NCBI RefSeq assembly: GCF_010729105.1
Contig: NZ_AP022573.1
Span: 1,984,001-2,048,000 of the forward strand
DNA from: Mycobacterium saskatchewanense
GTDB taxonomy: Bacteria; Actinomycetota; Actinomycetes; Mycobacteriales; Mycobacteriaceae
Length of the DNA: 64,000 nucleotides
Direction: 5' to 3'
This document shows, one piece after another, positions 26,210 through 35,395 of the stretch. A program made the translations under genes and the position numbers. The stretch's first letter is position 1, and every line of letters begins with the position of its first letter. The notes under the pieces were generated by a model. That model was given only the letters and a program-made list of their open reading frames with translations, was not told where the DNA came from and did not search any database.

Positions 26210-27303
26210 TGTCGTGACCTGACACGTTGTTGTCAGGCAGCGAGTCGGCTGATCGGTGGTTGTCCGCCGAGGGCGGAGTGGCCTCGTCGAGTGTTGTAGT
26301 GGCGAAGGAATTGGTCAAGGCCGCGTCTGCGCAGGGTGTTGTTGGTCCAGGGGCGGGCGTAGGCCCATTCGTTGAGCAGGGTGCGGTTGAAACGTTCTGC
26401 TTTGCCGTTGGTCCAGGGACAGCCGGGTTGGGTGAATCGGCGTTTGAGTTGCCAGGCCGAACAAACCCAGCCCCAGTCGGTGCCGCGTCGGTAGACCAAT
26501 GCGTTGTCGGTCAGTAGCCGACGCACGCGCACGCCGTGGGCGGTGAACCAGGCCAGTGCCCGGTGGAGAAACCCAGCGCACGTCGGGTCCTTCTCATCGG
26601 GGAGCACTTCGCTGTAGGCCAGCCGGGTGTAGTCATCGATGGCAGTGTGGACGTAGTCGTAGCCGATCTTGGTCTTCTTGTGCCGGTGGGCTACTGAGAC
26701 CGCGGCGTGGCGGCCGTGCAGCCGCCACCCACCACCGGGGGGGATGCGGCCGAGCTTTTTGACGTCGACATGAACCATGGCCCCCGGCGTGGGGTGTTCG
26801 TAGCGGTTGGGGCTGCGTCGAGAGCAGCGCACCGCCTCGCCGGTGATCGGGTCGATCGCACTCAGATGCGGCATCTGGTGGCGCGCCAGGATCCGCCCAA
26901 CCGTCGAAGGAGTCAGACCGAGTTCGGCGGCCAGCACCACAGCGCCGCGCTTACGGCGTCGGCGGGCGGCGAGCACCTTCTGCTCGACCTGATAGCTCGT
27001 GCGGTTGGGCATCCGGATCGGCCGTGACGAACGGTCGGCCAACGCAGGATTGCCGCCCTGGGCATATCGGCGCAGCCACTTGTACACCGTTGCCCGCGAA
27101 ATCCCCAGTTGCTCAGCCACACGCGCGGCCGGCCACCCAGCGGCGACACGCTCAACGATCAACCGACGAGCGAACACATTGGTACGGGCGTTAGCGTGAG
27201 ACACAAGGACCTCCTACGGGTGAATGCCAGACACATCCACTCCGTCAGGAGGTCCTCCCACTTTCAAGCAGGCACGCCGTTAACAACCTCCCGGGTCACG
27301 ACA
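26210..27303 (-). mobile_element. IS481-family insertion sequence, 1094 bp
   Basis: The element starts TGTCGTGACC and ends GGTCACGACA, with a further matching GTTGTT about 6 bp inside each end. It carries one transposase gene and is flanked by GCTAGC. The transposase stop lies in a CCTGACA-N6-TGTCAGG hairpin (26218-26237) that may act as a terminator. The ends and the single DDE transposase make it look intact and potentially active. It interrupts the regulator gene exactly in the codons before GATGADAR. Confidence 0.9.
26233..27204 (-). CDS. IS481-family transposase
   Basis: The 323-residue protein has an N-terminal HTH (AEQLGISRATVYKWLRRYAQ) and an integrase-like core with the DDE residues in MVHVDVKKLG (D), LTDNALVYR (D) and TNGKAERFNRTL (E). 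It starts at a GTG at 27204 with AGGAGG at 6-8 bp. It would cut and join the element ends at NCTAGN-like targets. No frameshift or stop is visible. Confidence 0.92.
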   Translation of the reverse strand: MSHANARTNVFARRLIVERVAAGWPAARVAEQLGISRATVYKWLRRYAQGGNPALADRSSRPIRMPNRTSYQVEQKVLAARRRRKRGAVVLAAELGLTPSTVGRILARHQMPHLSAIDPITGEAVRCSRRSPNRYEHPTPGAMVHVDVKKLGRIPPGGGWRLHGRHAAVSVAHRHKKTKIGYDYVHTAIDDYTRLAYSEVLPDEKDPTCAGFLHRALAWFTAHGVRVRRLLTDNALVYRRGTDWGWVCSAWQLKRRFTQPGCPWTNGKAERFNRTLLNEWAYARPWTNNTLRRRGLDQFLRHYNTRRGHSALGGQPPISRLAA

Positions 27304-28187
27304 GCTAGCACACCAACGGTCGGGGAACGGGCACAGGCCGCCGCGAGCAACACCTCTCGGACCCGAGGGCTGAGGCGGTCGAGTCTGTTGCGGACCCCGT
27401 GGACGATGCTGTCCGGCAGCCGCGGCGCTGCGTCGGCCATATGACCATCGAACTGCCGAGCCAATTCCAGCGCGTAGTACGGGTTCCCGCCGGAGAGCTC
27501 GTGGATCCGCGCCATGGCCGGGCGCGTGAATGATCGCTGCAGACGCCGTAAGAACAGCTCGTGCAGCCCCGACAAGCTCATCGGTAGGACGGTGATTCGC
27601 CGCATCGCATCGGGGCGCGACAACTTGAGCGATGACCCTCGACCGGTCGGCGCGGCGTCGGCGGGCACCGTGGCCAGCACACCCACTCGTGACACCAATC
27701 GCCGGGCGGCGTAACCGAGCACGCGTCTACTCGGCATGTCAAGCCACTGGAGATCATCGATGGCGATCAATACCGGCGCTTGCTCGCCGAGCCGTTCGAT
27801 GACCGTGAGAAACGCCTCCGCCAGGACTCGCCAGTCGCTGCCGTGGTCGCTGCCGTGGTCGCCGCCGTCGGTGTGTGAGAGCACAGCTGTCAGCGCGCGT
27901 TGCTGCGGACCCGGCAACTCGGGAATCGGAAGCTCGATGCTGCCGAGGAGGTCCGCGAGCCCGGCATATGCCAGCTCTGACTCCGCGGCCGCAGTTTGCG
28001 CAACCAGTAACAGAAAGCCGCGCTCACGAGCCTGAGCCAGTGCATCGAGCCAGAAAGTCGTCTTTCCGATGCACGCTTCACCATCTACCACCAACGACGC
28101 CGGGCGCTGTGTTGCGGCGGTCAGGAACTGGTCGACCGTCCTGGCGTGGGAAGGCCGTCTCGGAACCAAGGGCGCTGGCGCCACCAT
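27304..28187 (-). pseudogene. LuxR-type ATPase regulator 1, N-terminal part (cut by IS)
   Basis: Starting at an ATG at 28187 (GGGAGGG upstream), this part encodes the STAND/AAA-type ATPase: Walker A GEACIGKTT, the sensor-like IDDLQWLD (Walker B) and HELSGGNPYYALELARQF. The ATPase ends with VLLAAACARSPTVGVLA, where GCTAGC (27304-27309) begins the IS flank; the live frame then reads out of the IS to a stop near 27264. Family members are large ATP-binding LuxR regulators (LAL/MalT-like). The parent gene would be a paralogue of 32539-35313. Confidence 0.85.
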
Positions 28188-28466
28188 TAGGGCAGCCCTC
28201 CCACGCAGGAGCACTGGTGGGTCGCGCAACGGCGGCGCCCTCTTGCGCGAATTGGTCGACCATCGTCGGTGATCGCGGCCACGTGTTCCCCTCGGTCGGT
28301 CGGCGCACCAAGAGCGTGGCCGGTTCAAGCGCCCTTCGGTGTTTGCCTATGGACACCGAACATAAAAGGCGGCGGGGCGCCGTTGCATCAGGGAAACCAC
28401 TACAGTTTCACGACCCCGCCCCTAATGGATCCCTCGGGCGGTCGACAGGACCGCTCCACGCGCTGT

Positions 28467-28751
28467 TTATGCCCGAGGCGGCAGGTGGATGTCGGTCGCC
28501 GCGGTGAGTCGCTGGGCCGGCATACCCGCCCCCTCACAGGCCATTGCCACCGCTTCCACCGATTCGGCGCTGAAAATCCCAAACAGCGCCTCGTCGGCGG
28601 GCACCGCCAGCATGCTCTCAAGCCGCACCGAAACGCCTTGAACCACCAACCTAGCCGCACTGGCACACAGTGCCGTGGCGCTGCGTTCGCACGGCGGCAC
28701 AGTAAGTTCGGGGCGATACCACTCGACGAGAAACCGCTTCTGCTGCTCCAT
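28467..28751 (-). CDS. Small DUF4242-like protein, copy 1
   Basis: The 94-residue protein has the order FLVEWYRPELT, a middle helix, LFGIFSAESVEAVAMACEGA and GMPAQRLTAA. This matches the plan of DUF4242 proteins (ferredoxin-like fold, some nickel-binding). It is a clear paralogue of the gene at 35396. It lies on the same strand as regulator 1, 279 bp upstream of its start; the gap shows no gene. The copy at 35396 sits beside regulator 2, so the pairing is conserved. Function unknown. Confidence 0.65.
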   Translation of the reverse strand: MEQQKRFLVEWYRPELTVPPCERSATALCASAARLVVQGVSVRLESMLAVPADEALFGIFSAESVEAVAMACEGAGMPAQRLTAATDIHLPPRA

Positions 28752-29139
28752 CGATATTTTTCACCCGACCGTTGTCTCCCCGTCACCACCAGCGCAAGGT
28801 CGGAGTTGTCGTGAGTGCCGGGTAGGGCGCACGACAAGCCGGCGCCGGCCTTCCCGTAGCGGGCGGCGCAGCCGTTCGATGCAACGAAAGATCACCGCGA
28901 TGGCAACGGATGCTCGCGTTCGGCGCGACCGGTTGACCAATCCCCGATAAGGCTGAATGAGATGTCACGCGGCAATCCTCTCGACCTTTCCCACCGTTCG
29001 ACGCTACGACCGGTCGCTTCATGGGAGCTATAGGGAACCTCCCTATTTCTGCCCGGCCCCGACCGGCCGTAACGTCGAGCAGTCGGGATGGCGCGTCAGG
29101 CGTAGCGCTGTCCAACGCCGATCGACTCGAGGAGCCACC
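28752..29139. other. 388-bp intergenic region with ATAGGG-type promoter
   Basis: No coding sequence that I can support. It is the divergent region between the small DUF4242-like gene and the first CVWR-repeat gene. It contains the ATAGGG-N5-CCCTAT element at 29030-29046 and its matching downstream box, GTAACGTCGA at 29069-29078. The left half has no repeat or promoter that I recognise. Confidence 0.5.
29030..29046 (+). promoter_or_regulatory. ATAGGG-type operator/promoter, copy 2 (perfect)
   Basis: ATAGGG-AACCT-CCCTAT is a perfect 6-5-6 inverted repeat. GTAACGTCGA begins 22 bp after its end. Beyond that, GAGCAGTC is shared with copy 3, so the promoter, not only the operator, is conserved. 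It probably serves the CVWR-repeat gene at 29140. Confidence 0.75.
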
Positions 29140-29586
29140 ATGGCAGGAACGGTCAGAACGTCATGGATGGCCACTTCGTTCGTGGCCGGGATGACCGCTT
29201 CGGCGACGCTGTTCGTCGGTGTGATTCCCGCGCAAGCGGATCCGAACCTGCCGTACGGGCCCAACACATGTGTGCAGGGCCTGGTATGGCGGGAAGCGCG
29301 AGTCGGCGATGCCGTCTGTGTCCGACCGGATGACCGCACCCGCACGGCCCAGGAGAACGCCACAGCCGCTGACCGGCGCGATCCCAACGGCCCCTACGGG
29401 CCGCAGAGTTGTAAGCAGGGATCGGTGTGGCGGCAGGCCTTCGACGGCGACGCGGTCTGTGTGACGCCGGACACCAGGCGGGAAAATCTTGATTGGAACG
29501 CGTACCGGTGCGGCACGGTTCTGGGCGCACAACAGCACGCGGATTACTGCCCACCGTACCCGCCACCACCGAACGACCTCAGGTAG
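29140..29586 (+). CDS. Exported protein with two CVWR repeats
   Basis: The 148-residue protein starts at an ATG with GAGGAG upstream. It has a signal peptide (VAGMTASATLFVGVIPAQAD, cut likely near AQA|D) and two copies of a roughly 35-residue repeat: CVQGLVWREARVGDAVCVRP and CKQGSVWRQAFDGDAVCVTP, each preceded by YGP. The C-terminus is Tyr/Cys/Pro-rich (DYCPPYPPPP). The two Cys of each repeat probably form a disulfide outside the membrane. The repeat is shared with the genes at 29666 and 30702; I cannot assign a function. Confidence 0.75.
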   Translation: MAGTVRTSWMATSFVAGMTASATLFVGVIPAQADPNLPYGPNTCVQGLVWREARVGDAVCVRPDDRTRTAQENATAADRRDPNGPYGPQSCKQGSVWRQAFDGDAVCVTPDTRRENLDWNAYRCGTVLGAQQHADYCPPYPPPPNDLR

Positions 29587-29665
29587 TTTCGGCGGCCACG
29601 GCTTGATTGAGCAGAGCCGAGTGCGGTTCAGTCAAGGCCCGGGAATCCGTGTGCTCGCCGGCAGC

Positions 29666-30367
29666 TCACTGGTCACAGATGAATTTGGCGACCGAATCCC
29701 AGTTGCCGCTGTGGACGTCAGAGTCGTTGGGGGGCCCGAAGTCCTCGTAGCCACCACGCGCGCTTCCGTCGGGATGGATATTCCCGATATAGCGGCTGTG
29801 CCAACCGTTGTTCCAGTTGACGTTGAAACTGATGGCGTTGCCGTTGATACCGCCGGGCGTCGTGATGGTTCCTTTGACCTCGGGTCCACCGTGACCCTCG
29901 AAGCTGGCCTGGCCGGTCAAGGAGGTGTACGCGAAGACCTTGTAGCCGTTGTCCTCTGCAAGGATGAGTTCGTCGGTAGCGCCCCGCCACTTCTGACAGG
30001 TGTCTGCGGTGGCGACTGTGCGCGATGAGGCAGCTTGATTATCGGCAGCCGCCTGATCGCGCATGTCGGGGGTCACGCAGACTGCGTCGCCCGGATAGGC
30101 GTTGCGCCAGACGAATCCGGATTTACAGGCGTTGCCGCCGCCGGGTTGAACGTTTTGCGCGGCGGCGGCGTTCTCCTGCGCGGTCTTATCCCTGATCTCG
30201 GGGGTGACACAGACCGCGTCCCCTGGACGAGCAGCCCTCCAGACAAACCCGGGTTTGCACGCCGGTGCCGGCGGGTCCGCGGCTGCCGCCGGCTCCGTGA
30301 TGAACGCGGCCACGCCGGCAAGAGCGATCACGCACAACGGCGTCCGCAGTCTGGATACGGTCGCCAT
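29666..30367 (-). CDS. Exported CVWR-repeat protein with a C-terminal beta-rich domain
   Basis: The 233-residue protein starts at an ATG at 30367 with GAGAGGAAA upstream; the signal peptide is LCVIALAGVAAFITEPAAAA. It has two CVWR repeats (CKPGFVWRAARPGDAVCVTP and CKSGFVWRNAYPGDAVCVTP), then a domain of about 110 residues containing FEGHGGPEVKGTITTPGGIN, NVNWNNGWHSRYIGN and a final CDQ. The C-terminal part looks like a beta sandwich and may bind a ligand. It is divergent from the CAP-domain gene and has its own imperfect ATAGGG-type element. Confidence 0.75.
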   Translation of the reverse strand: MATVSRLRTPLCVIALAGVAAFITEPAAAADPPAPACKPGFVWRAARPGDAVCVTPEIRDKTAQENAAAAQNVQPGGGNACKSGFVWRNAYPGDAVCVTPDMRDQAAADNQAASSRTVATADTCQKWRGATDELILAEDNGYKVFAYTSLTGQASFEGHGGPEVKGTITTPGGINGNAISFNVNWNNGWHSRYIGNIHPDGSARGGYEDFGPPNDSDVHSGNWDSVAKFICDQ

Positions 30368-30441
30368 GGCTTTCCTCTCGACTACGCGCGGCTTCGACGG
30401 CATGTTGCTCTCACGCTAGGCACAGACAGGCGCAGGGTGAT

Positions 30442-30458
30442 ATCGGTAATTTCCCTAT
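30442..30458 (-). promoter_or_regulatory. ATAGGG-type operator/promoter, copy 3 (imperfect)
   Basis: On the minus strand the sequence is ATAGGG-AAATT-ACCGAT, with 4/6 matches in the second arm. A CCTAGCGTGA box begins 21 bp after it (30420). It faces the gene at 29666. Confidence 0.5.
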
Positions 30459-30622
30459 GCAGCTGGTCGCCACCGTGCCGGCACGGCTCCGCGGAGGCCA
30501 ACCAGCGGGTGCACCGTCAATGTTGCCGGCAGGCGCTTCGGCCCGAAATCGTTGCATGCGTTGCGTTGTCCACTGTGCGTCGCGGCCAAAGCGATGGCAT
30601 GGGACCAGAGCCGCAATAACAG

Positions 30623-30639
30623 ATAGGGAAACGCCCTAT
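30623..30639 (+). promoter_or_regulatory. ATAGGG-type operator/promoter, copy 4 (perfect)
   Basis: ATAGGG-AAACG-CCCTAT is a perfect 6-5-6 inverted repeat. GTAGCTTCGA begins 21 bp after it at 30661 and is followed by GAGCAGTC, as in copy 2. It faces the CAP-domain gene at 30702. Copies 3 and 4 make up most of the 334-bp divergent region 30368-30701, which holds no other feature I can support. Confidence 0.75.
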
Positions 30640-30701
30640 TTCTTCCTCGACCCGCCGGCCGTAGCTTCGAGCAGTCCGGATATCGAGAGGAGCGCTTTCT
30701 C

Positions 30702-31721
30702 ATGTCCCTCGTTGCGACACCGCAATTAGCGACCCACGCGAAGTCCATCCGCCGCCTCGGGCGGGAAGCGCGAAAAGTATGTCACCGCAGTCGCCGTCGA
30801 CTACCGATGTTGCCGTTGTGCGCCGCCGCCATCACGGTGCTGAGCTGTGCGGTGGTGCCGCCGGCCGCATCGGCCGACGGTGGATGCATTCCCAACGACA
30901 TGGCCGGGCTGGTACCGCGTAACGCTCGACCCGGCGACAACGTTTGCGTCCCGAAGGCGATCGCCGACACCGTACAGAAGGAAAACGCGTCCGCGGCAAA
31001 GGGTGTGGGCTATGTGCCCGGCGGCGGCGCCTACGGACCGAAGACCTGTACCTCGGGTTTGGTGTGGCGCGAAGCATTTGACGGTGACGGGGTCTGCGTG
31101 GACCCTGGGCGGCGGCAACAAACCTGGCAGGAGAATGCCGATGCCGGTGTCGGCAACACCGGCGGTCTCAAGCCGGAGGCCGGCTTCAACCCCGGCGGTG
31201 CCCCGGCGGCCAAGGGTAGCGGTGGCCCCGATCCTGCTCTGCTCGCGGCGGTCAACGACGCCAGGATGAACCCCGGCAAGTACCCGCCGCACACCACAGA
31301 TCCCAACACGGGCAAGCCATGGGACACCTCCGGCGCCGCAACGAAGGCCTGCGGGAAGCCTTTCGCCGATTCCGGGGCCTTGGACAACACGGCTGCGACG
31401 CACAACGGCTTCATCGCCACGATGGACCAAAATACGGTGAACAAATTTCCCAACATGCACAGGACCGCGAGCGGCGGCCTCGAAACGGATCAGGGCGGAC
31501 CCATCACGCAAGCCGGATACTCGTCTACTGGAGAGATTGTTGCCGACGGCTTCACCTCCGAAGCGACTGCGCTGCAGTTCTGGATGCAAGATGACGGCGG
31601 CGCCAACAACTGGGGTCACCGCAACCTGATCCTGAACTGTAACCTCACGGACGCCGGCGCAGCGCACTTCGCAGGGGGTCCTTTAGGACATTATTGGACC
31701 GTTGACATGGGCTCCCACTGA
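30702..31721 (+). CDS. Exported CVWR-repeat and CAP/SCP-domain protein
   Basis: The 339-residue protein starts at an ATG with GAGAGGAG upstream and has a long N-terminal region before the signal hydrophobic core (LPLCAAAITVLSCAVVPPAA). Two CVWR-type units follow (the first degenerate, GLVPRNARPGDNVCVPKAIA; the second CTSGLVWREAFDGDGVCVDP). The last ~150 residues form a CAP (SCP/PR-1) domain with LLAAVNDARMNPGKY, HNGFIA, GEIVADGF and WGHRNLILN. CAP proteins are secreted and bind sterols or act as effectors. Its promoter is ATAGGG copy 4. Confidence 0.78.
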   Translation: MSLVATPQLATHAKSIRRLGREARKVCHRSRRRLPMLPLCAAAITVLSCAVVPPAASADGGCIPNDMAGLVPRNARPGDNVCVPKAIADTVQKENASAAKGVGYVPGGGAYGPKTCTSGLVWREAFDGDGVCVDPGRRQQTWQENADAGVGNTGGLKPEAGFNPGGAPAAKGSGGPDPALLAAVNDARMNPGKYPPHTTDPNTGKPWDTSGAATKACGKPFADSGALDNTAATHNGFIATMDQNTVNKFPNMHRTASGGLETDQGGPITQAGYSSTGEIVADGFTSEATALQFWMQDDGGANNWGHRNLILNCNLTDAGAAHFAGGPLGHYWTVDMGSH

Positions 31722-31768
31722 AGCACACACCACGTTTGCCGAATGCACACGTCCTGAAGGAGGGCCCT

Positions 31769-32341
31769 GTGCCGCAACATATCTCGGCAACCTCGCCGCG
31801 CACACCGGTAGGCTTGGCGCGAGGTTCGGTCGCATTGCTCTCCCTCGCGGCGTTGTGGTGCGTCACGTCCGCCTGCGGATCGAGTGGCACCTCGGTCACC
31901 GCCGGCAGTCCTGGCGCGTCGCAGTCCGCGGCCACTACCGCGCCAGGTGGCGCCAAGCGCATCGACGCCTGCTCGATGCTCTCACCGCAAGACATTTCGC
32001 CACTCCTCGGCGTCTCCGTGCCCGGAGTGTCGACAGGAAAGGCTGCCGACCAGGCCGATTGCACGTGGACGAATACCGCGACCGAGGAATCGGTGTCGCT
32101 AACGATCAGCAATCCCGGCACCGCGCTGCACAACAAGCTTCCGGCCCCCGACTCCGGTTTCCCCGATCCCGGGACGCCGGGGCCGGACGGCATGCGCTAC
32201 CTGGGAGGTGGCTCAGTCGAGTTCGCGGCCGGCGACCGCATCAACACCGTCCAAGTCGCCGTGCTCCGGATGTCCGCGGACCAGGCCAATGCTGCAGCCG
32301 TCAACCTGGCCCGCAAGATCGCGCCGATGGTCCCTCGCTGA
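31769..32341 (+). CDS. Lipoprotein, DUF3558-like
   Basis: The 190-residue protein starts at a GTG with AAGGAGGG upstream. Its signal peptide ends in a lipobox, VTSAC|GSSG. The mature part has CSMLSPQDISPLLG and DCTWTNTATEESVSL, the Cys-Trp pattern of DUF3558-type mycobacterial lipoproteins. It lies 47 bp after the CAP gene and may be co-transcribed. It is likely anchored in the outer face of the membrane. Confidence 0.75.
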   Translation: MPQHISATSPRTPVGLARGSVALLSLAALWCVTSACGSSGTSVTAGSPGASQSAATTAPGGAKRIDACSMLSPQDISPLLGVSVPGVSTGKAADQADCTWTNTATEESVSLTISNPGTALHNKLPAPDSGFPDPGTPGPDGMRYLGGGSVEFAAGDRINTVQVAVLRMSADQANAAAVNLARKIAPMVPR

Positions 32342-32538
32342 TCGCTGACCAGTCGCATTGGGTGCGCGCATTCTCGCTATGCACGCATGGCCGGCAACCG
32401 CTAAGCTCCGAGCGGGGAACTGCCCCACTCACCGCCGGAGACTGGTTGCGCTATGAACATGTTCGGAATCGCGCAGCGTTCCGCCGTCGGAGAGGCACGC
32501 TCGGAACCCGCCTAGAACAGACCCGGAAGCCCCCGCCA

Positions 32539-35313
32539 GTGAGTCCGCTCGTCGGCCGCAGCGAAGAAGTCCGCAGCATCGCCGATTTTCTCAGTGCGGC
32601 GACCGATTCCGCCACGGGGCTGCAAATCGAAGGCGATCCGGGTATCGGGAAGACCACGCTGTGGCTAGACGCCCTGCAACGCGCACGGCACCAGGGCATT
32701 CGCGTCCTGGCCACCCGGGCAAGCGAGGCCGAGTCGGTCCTTGCCTACGCCGGACTGGCCGACCTGCTGACCGAAGTCGATCACGGCGTGTGGGCCGATT
32801 TGCCGCCGCCGCAGCGACGCGCGCTGGCGGCGGCGTTACTCAGCGAGGAGCAAACCGCGGTGCGTGGGGTCGAGCAGCGCGCGGTGGGCGCCGCGTTTCT
32901 GACCGTGCTCGCAAGGCTGGCCGGAGAGTCACCGGTCCTGGTCGCCGTCGACGACATGCAGTGGCTGGACGGCTCCACCCGGGCCGCGGTGGCGTTCGCC
33001 GCCCGACGCCTGTCCGGCCCGGTGGCATGGCTGTGCACCCAACGCAGCGGTACCGCATCGTCATCGGGGAGATGGTTGGACTTGTCGAGGCCGGACGCAG
33101 TTCGCCGAGTCCGGCTGCCGCCGTTATCTGTTCGCGAGCTGCACGATGCGCTCATCGCGCAGCTCGAACATCCCATCCCGCGGCCACGCCTGCTGCGCAT
33201 TCACCAGGTCTCAGGCGGAAATCCTTTTTATGCGCTGGAACTGGCCAGGGAGATCGACCAGGGCGGTGCCGGACTCGACCTTCGACTACCCGACAGCCTT
33301 AGCGAGGTGACGCACTCACGGATCAGCAGGTTCGACGACGACGCCGCTGAGGCGCTACTAGCGATCGCCAGCCTCGCCGATCCGGCGATACGCGTTGTCG
33401 CGCAGGCGATCGACGTCGCGCCACCACGCCTCCTGGAGATGCTCGGCGAAGCCGAGACGCGACAGATCGTCACCATCGATGGCATCAGCATTCGCTTCAC
33501 ACACCCTCTTCTGGCCCACGCGGTCCGCGTGCGGGCGAACCCGCTCGCCCGGCGGACCATCCACCGCCGTCTCGCCCAGGTCGTGACGGAACCCGAGCTG
33601 CGCGCCCGCCACCTAGCGCTGGCCGATCCGGTCGGTGAACCGGAAACACTCAGTGCGCTCGACGCCGGCGCCGACGTCGCCCGCGGGCGCGGCGCACCGG
33701 CGGCCGCCGCGGAGCTGCTGGAAATGGCCATCGGGCTGGGGGGCGCCACCGAAGATCGCCTGACCCTGTTGGCGCAGTGCCTATTCGACGCCGGCGACCC
33801 ACGCCGGGCGCGCGAGGCTCTCGAAACGGCGGCAGAGCTAGCGGCGGGCCCTCGCCGCGCCAAGGCCTTGCAACAGCTGGCGATGGTGCGGCTCTACGAC
33901 GACAGCTTTCTCGAAGCCGCGCAGATTTGTCAGCAGGCAGTGGTCGACTGCGGCGACGACGCGGCGCTGCGGGTGACCGTCATGACCACGTTGGCGTTCG
34001 CGCAACTGAACACCGGCGAGCGGGACGCTGCCCTGGCGACCGCCGAGCAGGCAGTTACCGTTGCGGAGAACACAAACCTTCCCGACGCGCTCTGCCGCGC
34101 GTTGAGCATGCGGGCGATCATGCGGTTCATGAACGGCGAGGGCATCGCCCCATCCGATTTGAATCGGATCGCTGCGTTGGACAGGCTGGACACCGCGATG
34201 CCGGTGTCGCTTCGGCCGAGCGTCCAGACCGCACTGCTGCGGGGCTGGACCGGCGAGTTCGCGGCGGCCCGCAACGTGCTTGCACAGCTTGCGCAGCGGT
34301 GCGAAGCCGTCGGTGAAGAGGGCGAGCTCATCTTCCTGGAGTTCCAACTCGTGCTGTTCGACACCTGGCTGTGCGAACTGGGGCGGGCCGCGGAAGTCGC
34401 CGACGAGGCCCAACAGCGGGCCCGCCAGCTCGGCGGCGGCGCGGCACTGTTCATCGCGTTGTCGCTCCAAGCCACCGTGGCCGCCTACCAGGGTCGGGTC
34501 GAAGAGGCTCGCCGTCACATCCAGAGTGCCCTCACGGCCGGTGTAGGCAGTGGCTACAACCTCATGCTGTCGTGGGTCATCTCCGTACACGGCTTTCTGG
34601 AACTGTCCCTTGGCGATCACGCCGGGGCGCTTGCCGCTCTCGAACCCTTGCTGCCGATGGTCTACCTCGTGCCGCGCTACACCGAGGCCGTCGGCGCCGG
34701 CTTCGTTCCCGATGCTGCCGAAGCACTGATCAACCTCGGTCGGCTCGATGAGGCCGAACGCCTGGTCGCCACCCTGGAAAGCAATGGGGCGCGACTGGAG
34801 CGCGCGTGGATGTTGGCCGTCGGCACGCGATGCCGGGCCCTGCTGTCGGCAGCGCGCGGCGACGTCGAGGCCGCCGTCACACATGCTCAGGCCGCGCTGG
34901 TCCACCACGATCGTGTTGACATGCCGTTCGAACGCGCACGGACGCTTCTGGTTCTCGGCCGGCTGGAGCGCCGACTGCGTCATTGGCGCGCCGCGGCCGC
35001 TGTGCTGAGCGAGGCCCTGCTGATCTTCGAGAGCGTCGGGACACCACTGTGGGCCGAACAGGCCCGCGCCGACCTGGACCGTGGTACCGCCGGGCGGACC
35101 CGATCCCCCGGTCTGACCCCCAGAGAGCGACGCGTCGCCGAGCTGGCCGCCGCCGGGATGAACAACCACCACATCGCCGCCAAGCTTTTCATCACGCGAA
35201 AGACGGTCGAAGTCAATCTCTCTCGCATCTACCACAAGCTGGGAATCCACTCTCGCATTGAGCTCTATCACGTCATGAACGACGCCGACTCTGAGCCGGC
35301 GGCGCACGAGTAG
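32539..35313 (+). CDS. LuxR-type large ATP-binding regulator 2 (intact)
   Basis: The 924-residue protein has Walker A GDPGIGKTT at about 32-40, a Walker B VAVDDMQWLD near 135-144, a helical TPR-like middle, and a C-terminal LuxR HTH in GLTPRERRVAELAAAGMNNH and FITRKTVEVNLSRIYHKLG. I start it at the GTG at 32539 (CGGAAG upstream); a TTG slightly upstream is possible. It is paralogous to the IS-split regulator 1. LuxR dimers bind short inverted repeats, so the ATAGGG-N5-CCCTAT elements nearby are likely targets; this is inference. Confidence 0.85.
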   Translation: MSPLVGRSEEVRSIADFLSAATDSATGLQIEGDPGIGKTTLWLDALQRARHQGIRVLATRASEAESVLAYAGLADLLTEVDHGVWADLPPPQRRALAAALLSEEQTAVRGVEQRAVGAAFLTVLARLAGESPVLVAVDDMQWLDGSTRAAVAFAARRLSGPVAWLCTQRSGTASSSGRWLDLSRPDAVRRVRLPPLSVRELHDALIAQLEHPIPRPRLLRIHQVSGGNPFYALELAREIDQGGAGLDLRLPDSLSEVTHSRISRFDDDAAEALLAIASLADPAIRVVAQAIDVAPPRLLEMLGEAETRQIVTIDGISIRFTHPLLAHAVRVRANPLARRTIHRRLAQVVTEPELRARHLALADPVGEPETLSALDAGADVARGRGAPAAAAELLEMAIGLGGATEDRLTLLAQCLFDAGDPRRAREALETAAELAAGPRRAKALQQLAMVRLYDDSFLEAAQICQQAVVDCGDDAALRVTVMTTLAFAQLNTGERDAALATAEQAVTVAENTNLPDALCRALSMRAIMRFMNGEGIAPSDLNRIAALDRLDTAMPVSLRPSVQTALLRGWTGEFAAARNVLAQLAQRCEAVGEEGELIFLEFQLVLFDTWLCELGRAAEVADEAQQRARQLGGGAALFIALSLQATVAAYQGRVEEARRHIQSALTAGVGSGYNLMLSWVISVHGFLELSLGDHAGALAALEPLLPMVYLVPRYTEAVGAGFVPDAAEALINLGRLDEAERLVATLESNGARLERAWMLAVGTRCRALLSAARGDVEAAVTHAQAALVHHDRVDMPFERARTLLVLGRLERRLRHWRAAAAVLSEALLIFESVGTPLWAEQARADLDRGTAGRTRSPGLTPRERRVAELAAAGMNNHHIAAKLFITRKTVEVNLSRIYHKLGIHSRIELYHVMNDADSEPAAHE

Positions 35314-35395
35314 GCTCACTAGCACTGTCCGAGCGTCATCATTTTGTAGCAAGACCACTGATGAAACCCGCGCCAGGGCGACGTAGCGTGACACG

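Noticed and set aside
31702..32538. N-terminal extension of regulator 2 to 1203 residues
   Set aside because: It overlaps the lipoprotein gene in another frame; the Walker A region fits a start at 32539.
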